DNA of 5,861 nt from Cellvibrionales bacterium UBA4435 (lineage in GTDB: Bacteria; Pseudomonadota; Gammaproteobacteria; Pseudomonadales; Porticoccaceae): NCBI GenBank assembly GCA_002390525.1, contig DGPR01000028.1, forward strand, positions 1 to 5,861. Reading direction: 5' to 3'. Below, one piece after another: positions 1 to 5,861 of this stretch (position 1 is its first letter; every line of letters starts with the position of its first letter). Below the pieces are notes generated by a model that was given only the letters and a program-made list of their open reading frames with translations, did not search any database and had not been told where the DNA came from. The translations under genes and the position numbers were made by a program.

Positions 1-910
1 TCATATACAAGTCTTCAATCAAGGTTTAAAAAGCTATCGAGATTTACCTCTTAGGCTCGCTGAGTTTGGTTCCTGTCATCGCAATGAAGCGTCGGGAACT
101 CTTCAAGGTTTAATGCGAGTGAGAGGTTTTGTTCAGGATGATGCCCATATATTTTGTACAGAGCCACAAATATTAAATGAAGTATCTATATTTACAGACC
201 TGCTATTTTCTATTTATAAAGACTTTGGTTTTGACGATATTATCATCAGATTGTCAACACGCCCTGAAAATAGAGTTGGTAACGACGAAGTCTGGGATAA
301 ATCTGAACAATCTCTTATTGATGCCCTTGTATCTAAAAATTTAGATTATAGTTTATTACCTGGTGAAGGTGCTTTTTATGGTCCAAAAATAGAATTTTCT
401 CTCAAGGATTGCTTAGGGAGAATATGGCAGTGCGGAACAATACAGGTTGATTTTTCTATGCCTGAGAGACTTAATGCGCAGTATGTTGCTGAAGACGGAT
501 CGAGAAGAATCCCTGTGATGCTTCATAGAGCAATTTTGGGTTCTTTCGAGAGATTCATAGGAATTTTAATAGAGCATTATGAGGGAAAATTTCCTACATG
601 GCTTGCTCCATGTCAGGTAATAATTCTAAATATTACCGACAGCCAGTCAAAATATGTTGAAGATTTGACCAATTCAATGAAAAACAAAGGATTTAGGGTT
701 GAAAATGACTTGAGAAACGAGAAGATCGGCTTTAAAATTCGCGAACATACAATTCAGAAGATTCCATACTTGCTTATAATTGGTGAAAGAGAAGTTGAGA
801 GCAGTACTTTAGCAGTTCGCTCATCCGACGGTAAAGATTTAGGTAGCATGACTGTAACTGAGTTCGTAAGTATATTAGAACAAGATATTTCCTCTCGCGG
901 TCGTGTATAA
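1..910 (+). CDS. thrS: Threonyl-tRNA synthetase, C-terminal part (5' truncated by window)
   Basis: Class II synthetase that attaches threonine to tRNA-Thr in the cytoplasm. The frame is open from base 2 and lacks its N-terminal half; the first complete codon aligns with His337 of the 642-residue E. coli enzyme, so 302 residues are present. Visible are motif 2 (CHRNE, with the Arg equivalent to E. coli Arg363), DDAHIFC carrying the zinc ligand His385, [10 protein letters not shown] carrying zinc ligand His511, and motif 3 ([10 protein letters not shown], Arg520). The 126-residue spacing of the two His ligands is identical to E. coli. The third zinc ligand (Cys334) would lie just upstream of the window. 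The anticodon-binding domain follows, with NITDSQS and [14 protein letters not shown], and ends about four residues short of E. coli. The in-frame ATG at 113 is internal, not a start. The gene lies 30 nt upstream of infC. No frameshift or missing key residue is seen. Confidence 0.98.
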   Translation, partial: HIQVFNQGLKSYRDLPLRLAEFGSCHRNEASGTLQGLMRVRGFVQDDAHIFCTEPQILNEVSIFTDLLFSIYKDFGFDDIIIRLSTRPENRVGNDEVWDKSEQSLIDALVSKNLDYSLLPGEGAFYGPKIEFSLKDCLGRIWQCGTIQVDFSMPERLNAQYVAEDGSRRIPVMLHRAILGSFERFIGILIEHYEGKFPTWLAPCQVIILNITDSQSKYVEDLTNSMKNKGFRVENDLRNEKIGFKIREHTIQKIPYLLIIGEREVESSTLAVRSSDGKDLGSMTVTEFVSILEQDISSRGRV

Positions 911-911
911 T
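906..911 (+). promoter_or_regulatory. Possible -10 element upstream of infC
   Basis: A perfect TATAAT overlaps the thrS stop codon and lies 29 nt before the infC start. E. coli has internal promoters for infC within the thrS region, so a promoter here is plausible. No convincing -35 hexamer is seen at 15-19 nt spacing (the 17-nt position reads AGATAT), and the surroundings are AT-rich, so a chance match is quite possible. Confidence 0.25.
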
Positions 912-928
912 AGATTATATAAATATTT

Positions 929-943
929 GGAGAATGAATTATT
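929..943 (+). promoter_or_regulatory. infC ribosome binding site with ATT start codon
   Basis: GGAG at 929-932 lies 8 nt before ATT at 941-943. The infC frame is closed by TGA at 935-937, so the only codons between that stop and the conserved part of IF3 that fit this Shine-Dalgarno sequence are the two tandem ATT codons at 938 and 941. The one at 941 is followed by AAG, as the E. coli ATT is followed by AAA, and it gives exactly 180 residues. In E. coli the AUU start lets IF3 repress its own translation, because IF3 discriminates against non-canonical start codons. The same autoregulation is inferred here. Confidence 0.85.
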
Positions 944-1483
944 AAGAAAGCTTATGGCAAGGGATCAACAAAGAGATCCCTCATGAATGAAGAAATAGAA
1001 GCTAAAAACGTTAGGCTTATAGATGCAAATGGGGAACAAGCAGGTTTAGTGTCTATAGAGGATGCCCTCGAGCAGTCTCAGATTGCAGGTTTAGATTTAG
1101 TTGAAATCTCTCCAGATGCAGAACCACCTGTTTGTAAAATTATGGATTACGGTAAGAAACTTTTTGAAGCAAAAAAACAAAAAGCAGTTCAGCGAAAAAA
1201 ACAAAAAAATACACAAGTTAAAGAAATGAAATTTCGTCCTGGTACAGATACGGGCGACTACGAAATAAAATTGCGAAACATGACCCGGTTTCTTGAGAAT
1301 GGGGATAAAGCCAAAGTAACCCTAAGATTTCGAGGAAGAGAAATGGCCCACCAAGAGCTTGGTATGCAAATGCTCAAGAGAATTGAAGTAGATTTGGATA
1401 AAATTGGTACAGTGGAGCAGTTTCCTAAGATGGAAGGCAGGCAATTCACTATGGTCATAGCTCCAAGATCAAAAAAGAAATAA
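941..1483 (+). CDS. infC: Translation initiation factor IF-3, ATT start
   Basis: IF3 binds the 30S subunit, keeps it apart from 50S and checks the start codon and initiator tRNA. Read from ATT at 941 the protein has 180 residues, the E. coli length, and residues known in E. coli fall at the same numbers (Tyr107 and Lys110 in [14 protein letters not shown]). The N-terminal domain carries the signature [17 protein letters not shown] at about 56-72. A lysine-rich linker follows at about 73-92. The C-terminal domain includes [11 protein letters not shown] and [13 protein letters not shown] (about 126-138). The ATG at 983 would remove 14 residues that align with the E. coli N-terminus and has no good Shine-Dalgarno sequence, so it was rejected. 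A seven-base-pair hairpin sits early in the coding region. The gene is followed by the 111-nt rpmI leader. Autorepression through the AUU codon is inferred from E. coli. Confidence 0.96.
   Translation: MKKAYGKGSTKRSLMNEEIEAKNVRLIDANGEQAGLVSIEDALEQSQIAGLDLVEISPDAEPPVCKIMDYGKKLFEAKKQKAVQRKKQKNTQVKEMKFRPGTDTGDYEIKLRNMTRFLENGDKAKVTLRFRGREMAHQELGMQMLKRIEVDLDKIGTVEQFPKMEGRQFTMVIAPRSKKK
960..981 (+). repeat. Inverted repeat / predicted mRNA hairpin early in infC
   Basis: AGGGATC (960-966) and GATCCCT (975-981) are perfect reverse complements separated by the 8-nt loop AACAAAGA. The hairpin begins 19 nt after the first base of the ATT codon, at about the downstream edge of an initiating ribosome. 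It lies in the poorly conserved N-terminal segment of IF3, so the bases are little constrained by protein sequence. There is no T-run after it, so it is not a terminator. A role in infC initiation, or none, is open. Confidence 0.6.
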
Positions 1484-1501
1484 ATTTATAAGAAAATCAC
1501 T

Positions 1502-1594
1502 AAAGAAGTAGTATGTATTACCCGCGTTCAGCCTTTGGCAGACTGTCCGGAAATACCTTCTTTTTAAACTAACCCCGTAAAAACGGAGATAAAA
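1502..1594 (+). promoter_or_regulatory. rpmI leader, candidate L20 autorepression operator
   Basis: In E. coli, L20 represses rpmI-rplT translation by binding two mRNA structures around the infC-rpmI junction. Here the 111-nt gap has comparable structure. An irregular stem pairs 1502-1508 (AAAGAAG) with 1557-1563 (CTTCTTT), then 1511-1514 with 1553-1556. Inside are CCG/CGG (1522-1524 with 1548-1550) and a GCC-TTT-GGC hairpin at 1531-1539, with internal loops between. A second, short hairpin at 1575-1586 covers part of the rpmI Shine-Dalgarno sequence. The helices are read by eye, not folded computationally. The function is inferred from position, gene order and shape, not from a sequence match. 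Confidence 0.5.
1575..1588 (+). promoter_or_regulatory. rpmI ribosome binding site partly buried in a hairpin
   Basis: GGAG at 1585-1588 is 6 nt upstream of the rpmI ATG. Its first two bases are part of a four-base-pair stem, CCGT (1575-1578) with ACGG (1583-1586), closed by an AAAA loop. The stem is short and would be only modestly stable by itself, but it could gate ribosome access together with the larger leader structure. Confidence 0.5.
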
Positions 1595-1786
1595 ATGCCA
1601 AAAGCAAAAACACACAGTGGCGCAGCCAAGCGCTTTAAAAAAACGAGTGCAGGCTATAAGCATAAACATGCTAACAGAAGCCATATTCTCACAAAAATGT
1701 CTCAAAAACGTAAGCGACACTTGCGCGGAACCAGCACTATGGGTGATACAGATGCCCCGCTAATACAACGTATGCTTCGTGATTAA
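1595..1786 (+). CDS. rpmI: 50S ribosomal protein L35
   Basis: Small, very basic protein of the large ribosomal subunit. The 63-residue product starts [17 protein letters not shown] and contains [13 protein letters not shown] and KRKRHLR, the conserved core of L35; E. coli L35 has 65 residues. The difference includes one residue in the loop before KHKHA and a shorter C-terminus. The start follows GGAG with 6-nt spacing. The gene sits between the structured leader and rplT (27-nt gap), the order found in E. coli, where L20 represses L35 directly and its own gene through translational coupling. The same control is likely here but is inferred. No anomaly is seen. Confidence 0.97.
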   Translation: MPKAKTHSGAAKRFKKTSAGYKHKHANRSHILTKMSQKRKRHLRGTSTMGDTDAPLIQRMLRD

Positions 1787-1813
1787 ACTAATAACATATT
1801 GAGAGGATAAAAT

Positions 1814-2170
1814 ATGCCACGCGTAAAAAGAGGTGTAACTGCGCACCGTCGCCACAAAAAAATTCTTAAACTAGCGAAGGGTTATTATGGAGCTCGAAGT
1901 CGAGTTTTTCGAGTAGCTACCCAGGCTGTCACTAAAGCAGGCCAGTATGCTTATCGTGACCGCCGTGTTAAAAAACGTACCTTTAGAGCACTCTGGATCA
2001 CTCGTATAAATGCCCAATCACGAGTCGAGGGCATTGGCTATAGTCGGTTAATAGCTGGACTAAAAAAGGCAAATATAGATTTGGATCGAAGAGTTTTAGC
2101 TGATCTGGCTGTGCATGATAAAGCAGCATTTTCAGCAATCGTTCAACAAGCGAAGGCAGCCCTTGCCTAG
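1814..2170 (+). CDS. rplT: 50S ribosomal protein L20
   Basis: Large-subunit protein that binds 23S rRNA and is needed for early 50S assembly. The product has 118 residues, the same length as E. coli L20, and is colinear with it: [19 protein letters not shown], then [42 protein letters not shown], and the C-terminal globular part ending [10 protein letters not shown]. Roughly the first 60 residues form the basic extended tail seen in the family. The C-terminal domain is the part that in E. coli binds the mRNA operator, so this gene probably encodes the repressor that acts on the rpmI leader. GAGG at 1803-1806 precedes the ATG with 7-nt spacing. It lies 27 nt after rpmI and is followed by a terminator-like hairpin before pheS. 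Confidence 0.98.
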   Translation: MPRVKRGVTAHRRHKKILKLAKGYYGARSRVFRVATQAVTKAGQYAYRDRRVKKRTFRALWITRINAQSRVEGIGYSRLIAGLKKANIDLDRRVLADLAVHDKAAFSAIVQQAKAALA

Positions 2171-2205
2171 CACCTATGTTAAGTGACGAAAAATAATGGC
2201 AATAT

Positions 2206-2242
2206 AAAAGGGAAGGAGCTTGTGCTCTCTCCCTTTTTTTTT
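2206..2242 (+). terminator. Rho-independent terminator or attenuator between rplT and pheS
   Basis: GGGA at 2210-2213 pairs with TCCC at 2230-2233, and GGAGC at 2215-2219 pairs with GCTCT at 2224-2228 (one G·T pair), with a single A/C mismatch between the two parts and a TTGT loop. Four A residues before the stem can pair with the start of a run of nine T residues (2234-2242). This is a classic intrinsic terminator shape. It ends 27 nt before the pheS ATG, so it must be partial or regulated if pheST is served by the upstream promoters, as with the attenuator before E. coli pheST. No phenylalanine-rich leader peptide is visible ahead of it. Confidence 0.8.
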
Positions 2243-2266
2243 GAACAAACACGTGTCTCGAGGTAG

Positions 2267-3286
<1,020 letters not shown>

Positions 3287-3324
3287 CAATAAAAGTTTAT
3301 AAATAATATTTAATATTAATTATC

Positions 3325-3341
3325 AGGAAATGGATTTAATG
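3325..3341 (+). promoter_or_regulatory. pheT ribosome binding site deciding between two ATG codons
   Basis: AGGA at 3325-3328 is too close (1 nt) to the ATG at 3330 but lies 10 nt before the in-frame ATG at 3339. The protein from 3339 begins [12 protein letters not shown], matching MKFSELWLREWV of E. coli PheT. The start at 3339 is therefore preferred; the 3330 start would add only Met-Asp-Leu. Confidence 0.75.
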
Positions 3342-5720
3342 AAATTTAGTGAAGCATGGCTAAGGGAATGGGTCGACGTTCCCACAAGTACAAAAGAACT
3401 ATCCGATCAGCTAACAATGGCCGGTCTAGAGGTAGATGGTATTGCGGATGCTTCCTATAAATTTTCAGGAATATCTATTGGACATGTTATCTCAACAAAA
3501 CCCCACCCAAATGCTAACAATCTTAAAATATGCGAGGTCTTATGTGAATCGGATAAAGTATTAAGGGTAGTATGTGGTGCTCCGAACATACGACCCAATA
3601 TAAAGGTACCTTTTGCTGCTGTAGGGTCAAAATTACGAGAAAATTTAACTATTAAGTTGACCAATATAAGAGATATTGAGTCACAAGGGATGCTTTGTGG
3701 CGCCGAAGAACTAGGTATCATTGCCAACTCTGTTGGCTTATTAGAACTTCCACCGGACGCCCCTGTTGGCGAAGATTTTCATACTTATTTAATGTTAAAT
3801 GATAATATTATTGATTTAGACCTCACTCCCAATAGGGGGGACTGCTTAAGTATACGCGGTATAGCACGTGAAGTAGCCACACTTAATCAAGTAGATTTCT
3901 TAGAACCCGAGATGCCTCCTGTTGAACCAAGGATTACCGACTTCTTGCCAGTAAAAATATTGAATAAGGACGCATGCTTTCGCTATATTGGAAGAGTCAT
4001 AAAAAATATAGATATGTCTGCAGTAACTCCAATTTGGCTCAAAGAAAAACTTCGTCGTTCAGGCTTAAGAAGCGTTGATTTAGTTGTAGATGTAACAAAC
4101 TATGTAATGCTCGAATTGGGGCAGCCAATGCATGCTTTTGACTTAGATAAGCTTGACAATAGTCTAGTGGTTAGGATGGCGACTGAGAAGGAATCACTAA
4201 AGTTACTTGATGGCTCTGATGTAATGTTAAAACCAGATACACTCGTGATTGCTGATGAGACAAAAGTACTTGCAATAGCCGGTATTATGGGTGGTGCTAA
4301 CTCCTCTATATCAGGAGATACAAAGAATATCTTTTTAGAAAGTGCATGTTTTCATCCATTATCTATATCAGGTCGTTCTCGCGTTTATGGAAAAAATACC
4401 GATTCTTCTCACAGATTTGAAAGAGGTGTTGATCCAGCTCTTCAAGAAACTGCAATTGAGCGTGCAACTACTTTACTGCTTGATATTAGTGGTGGCGATG
4501 CTGGACCAGTAATGACTATTGAAGGTAGAAAAGACCAGCTACACCAAAATTGCATTACTTTAAGAAAAGATCGTCTTGAACAACAGCTTGGATTATCTAT
4601 ATCTAGTAAAAAGATAGAAGATATACTAAAAAGATTAGGCTTGATTATTTCTCGTTCGAAAGAAGCAAGCTGGCAATGTATCCCACCCAGTTGGCGATTT
4701 GATTTATCTATTGAGGCCGATCTAATTGAAGAAATTGCGAGAATTTATGGTTATGAAAACCTCCCAGTTGAAATACTATCAGTTGAGCTACCAATAAATG
4801 TATCGCCTGAAAATGAGGGTGAGCTTAAAAATTTACGAGATACGCTTATAGCTCGGGGATATAGCGAGGCAATAACTTACTCTTTTGTGGATCCCTCGAT
4901 TCAGTCAGAAATTATGCCTGCAGTCACTCCAGTTTCTGTCATAAATCCAATATCAAGTGATATGTCCGCTATGAGGCTAACATTATTGGCAGGCTTGCTC
5001 TCCGTTTTGCGTCATAACCTTAATAGACAACAAGAAAGAATACGCCTTTTTGAGACCGGTCTCGTTTTTACATCAAACAGAAAAACTTTTAATCAAGACA
5101 CTATGATTTCAGCAGCTATAACTGGTAATCGTATGACAAATAATTTGCACTCCAACAAAGAACCTGTAGATTTTTTTGATATTAAGGGTGATGTGGAGTC
5201 GTTATTAAAATTTTATGGATGTTTTGATGAGTTTAGTTTTGTTAAGGATACTAATACCTATTTACATTCAGGGCAATCTGCGAGAGTTTTAAGAAACGGA
5301 GATACCGTTGGTTGGTTGGGTCAAATACACCCGCTCATACAAAAAAATCTGGGTCTCAATCAGCCTGTTTTTGTATTTGAATTGAAGTTAGATTTTATTT
5401 TAAAAGGAAAAATTCCAAAATTTTCAGGGTTGAGTAAATTTCCTGAAATAAAAAGAGATCTATCTTTCATAGTATCTGACGATATATATGCAGATGATCT
5501 TTGTGAAACTGCTTATAAAAAAGCTGGAAAAATCTTAATCGATACCCAAATATTAGATGTTTATCAAGGAAAAGGTATTGAAATCCATAGTAAAAGCATC
5601 TCATTGGGCTTGACCTTTAGAGATAGTTCACGCACGCTAGAGGATAGCGAAGTAAATCACGCTATTTCTTTAATAGTTGAAGCTGTAAAGAAAGAGCATT
5701 TAGGAGTTCTTAGAGGTTAA
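3339..5720 (+). CDS. pheT: Phenylalanyl-tRNA synthetase beta subunit
   Basis: Beta subunit of PheRS; it binds tRNA-Phe and removes mischarged tyrosine. From the ATG at 3339 it has 793 residues (795 in E. coli). The domains, with approximate limits, are: OB-fold tRNA-binding region 39-148 ([35 protein letters not shown]); B3/4 editing domain 208-385; B5 domain about 400-476, with the acidic [21 protein letters not shown]; a catalytic-like core about 490-690; and the FDX-ACB anticodon-binding domain about 696-793 ([14 protein letters not shown]). Editing residues are intact at E. coli numbers: His265 in GQPMHAF, Gly318 in GIMGG, Glu334 in FLES and Thr354 in [12 protein letters not shown]. coli Ala356 is serine here, which I regard as ordinary family variation. 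The gene follows pheS after a 52-nt AT-rich gap, and its 3' end carries the ihfA ribosome binding site. No frameshift is seen. Confidence 0.97.
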   Translation: MKFSEAWLREWVDVPTSTKELSDQLTMAGLEVDGIADASYKFSGISIGHVISTKPHPNANNLKICEVLCESDKVLRVVCGAPNIRPNIKVPFAAVGSKLRENLTIKLTNIRDIESQGMLCGAEELGIIANSVGLLELPPDAPVGEDFHTYLMLNDNIIDLDLTPNRGDCLSIRGIAREVATLNQVDFLEPEMPPVEPRITDFLPVKILNKDACFRYIGRVIKNIDMSAVTPIWLKEKLRRSGLRSVDLVVDVTNYVMLELGQPMHAFDLDKLDNSLVVRMATEKESLKLLDGSDVMLKPDTLVIADETKVLAIAGIMGGANSSISGDTKNIFLESACFHPLSISGRSRVYGKNTDSSHRFERGVDPALQETAIERATTLLLDISGGDAGPVMTIEGRKDQLHQNCITLRKDRLEQQLGLSISSKKIEDILKRLGLIISRSKEASWQCIPPSWRFDLSIEADLIEEIARIYGYENLPVEILSVELPINVSPENEGELKNLRDTLIARGYSEAITYSFVDPSIQSEIMPAVTPVSVINPISSDMSAMRLTLLAGLLSVLRHNLNRQQERIRLFETGLVFTSNRKTFNQDTMISAAITGNRMTNNLHSNKEPVDFFDIKGDVESLLKFYGCFDEFSFVKDTNTYLHSGQSARVLRNGDTVGWLGQIHPLIQKNLGLNQPVFVFELKLDFILKGKIPKFSGLSKFPEIKRDLSFIVSDDIYADDLCETAYKKAGKILIDTQILDVYQGKGIEIHSKSISLGLTFRDSSRTLEDSEVNHAISLIVEAVKKEHLGVLRG

Positions 5721-5724
5721 AATG
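5712..5724 (+). promoter_or_regulatory. ihfA ribosome binding site inside the end of pheT
   Basis: AGAGG at 5712-5716 lies in the last codons of pheT and is 5 nt before the ihfA ATG at 5722. The pheT stop (5718-5720) and the ihfA start are one base apart, so a ribosome finishing pheT is placed directly on the ihfA start. This arrangement suggests translational coupling. Confidence 0.8.
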
Positions 5725-5861
5725 GCGGCACTTACAAAAGCAGACCTAGCAGAGATGCTTTTTAATGATCTTGGGCTAAACAAAAGAGAAGCCAAAGAGA
5801 TGGTTGAGTTATTTTTTGAAGAAATTAGATCTTCTCTTGAAAATAATGAAGAGGTAAAGCT
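5722..5861 (+). CDS. ihfA: Integration host factor alpha subunit, N-terminal part (3' truncated by window)
   Basis: IHF alpha pairs with IHF beta to bind and sharply bend DNA in the nucleoid, acting in recombination, replication and transcription. Forty-six complete codons are present before the window ends, roughly half of the usual protein of about 100 residues. The sequence starts [18 protein letters not shown] and continues [18 protein letters not shown] and [10 protein letters not shown], matching E. coli MALTKAEMSEYLFDKLG and [11 protein letters not shown] with one extra alanine after Met1. This half is the helical dimerisation part; the DNA-binding arm with its conserved proline lies beyond the window. 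The VELFFEEIR match to IHF alpha, and the position directly after pheT as in E. coli, favour this over HU or IHF beta. E. coli ihfA also has promoters inside pheT; I could not identify one here. Confidence 0.95.
   Translation, partial: MAALTKADLAEMLFNDLGLNKREAKEMVELFFEEIRSSLENNEEVK

Noticed and set aside
113..115. ATG as the start of a 265-residue protein
   Set aside because: The frame is open to the left edge and the upstream codons match ThrRS ([16 protein letters not shown]), so this is an internal methionine of a truncated thrS.
983..985. ATG as the infC start
   Set aside because: It lacks a good Shine-Dalgarno sequence and would remove 14 residues; the ATT at 941 restores the E. coli length and residue numbering.
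2176..2207. pheM-like leader peptide
   Set aside because: The short frames starting at 2176 and 2196 encode M-L-S-D-E-K and M-A-I, with no phenylalanine and no good ribosome binding site.
2179..2208. Promoter for pheST in the rplT-pheS gap (TTAAGT with TATAAA)
   Set aside because: The hexamers match the consensus poorly, the better GTGACG box has only 14-nt spacing, and the start would fall inside the terminator stem.
1258..2252. Minus-strand open frames at 1258-1458, 1469-1720 and 1998-2252
   Set aside because: They lie opposite infC, rpmI and rplT or their leaders, have no recognisable protein features, and are best explained as shadows of the conserved + strand genes.
3330..3332. ATG as the pheT start
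   Set aside because: The AGGA is only 1 nt away, and the ATG at 3339 matches the conserved MKFSE start with better spacing.
4395..4430. Serine in place of E. coli PheT Ala356 as an editing defect
   Set aside because: TDSS is, as far as I know, a common variant in bacterial PheT, and the other editing residues (His265, Gly318, Glu334, Thr354) are intact.
5610..5640. Promoter for ihfA with TTGACC as -35
   Set aside because: No -10-like hexamer occurs at usable spacing; the downstream bases are CACGCT.

Overview
This window is a conserved translation operon, thrS-infC-rpmI-rplT-pheS-pheT-ihfA, with all genes on the + strand. The order, the full-length match of each protein to its Escherichia coli counterpart, and ihfA directly behind pheT all point to a gammaproteobacterium. 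The DNA is visibly AT-rich. The absence of a pheM leader gene and an 11-residue cysteine-rich insertion in PheS set it apart from E. coli. I cannot name the genus from the sequence alone. Nothing mobile, no tRNA or rRNA, no CRISPR array and no foreign-looking gene was found.

Layout: 1-910 is the 3' half of thrS (threonyl-tRNA synthetase, cut by the window edge). 941-1483 is infC (initiation factor IF3), best read from an ATT start codon. 1484-1594 is a leader that resembles the place where ribosomal protein L20 represses its own operon in E. coli. 1595-1786 is rpmI (L35) and 1814-2170 is rplT (L20). 2171-2269 holds a hairpin followed by nine T residues (terminator or attenuator). 2270-3286 is pheS and 3339-5720 is pheT (the two subunits of phenylalanyl-tRNA synthetase). 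5722-5861 is the start of ihfA (IHF alpha), cut by the window edge.

The genes share one theme: supplying and controlling the translation machinery. ThrS and PheST charge tRNAs, IF3 polices start-codon choice and subunit joining, and L35 and L20 are large-subunit proteins, L20 being an early assembly protein. IHF alpha is a nucleoid protein that travels with this operon in gammaproteobacteria.

The interest lies in the control elements rather than in a new system. These are an AUU start on infC with a perfect hairpin about 20 nt downstream; a structured rpmI leader with a possible pairing to a site about 270 nt upstream in infC; a terminator before pheS with no phenylalanine-rich leader peptide; and a four-cysteine knuckle in PheS. 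No previously undescribed biological system is evident.
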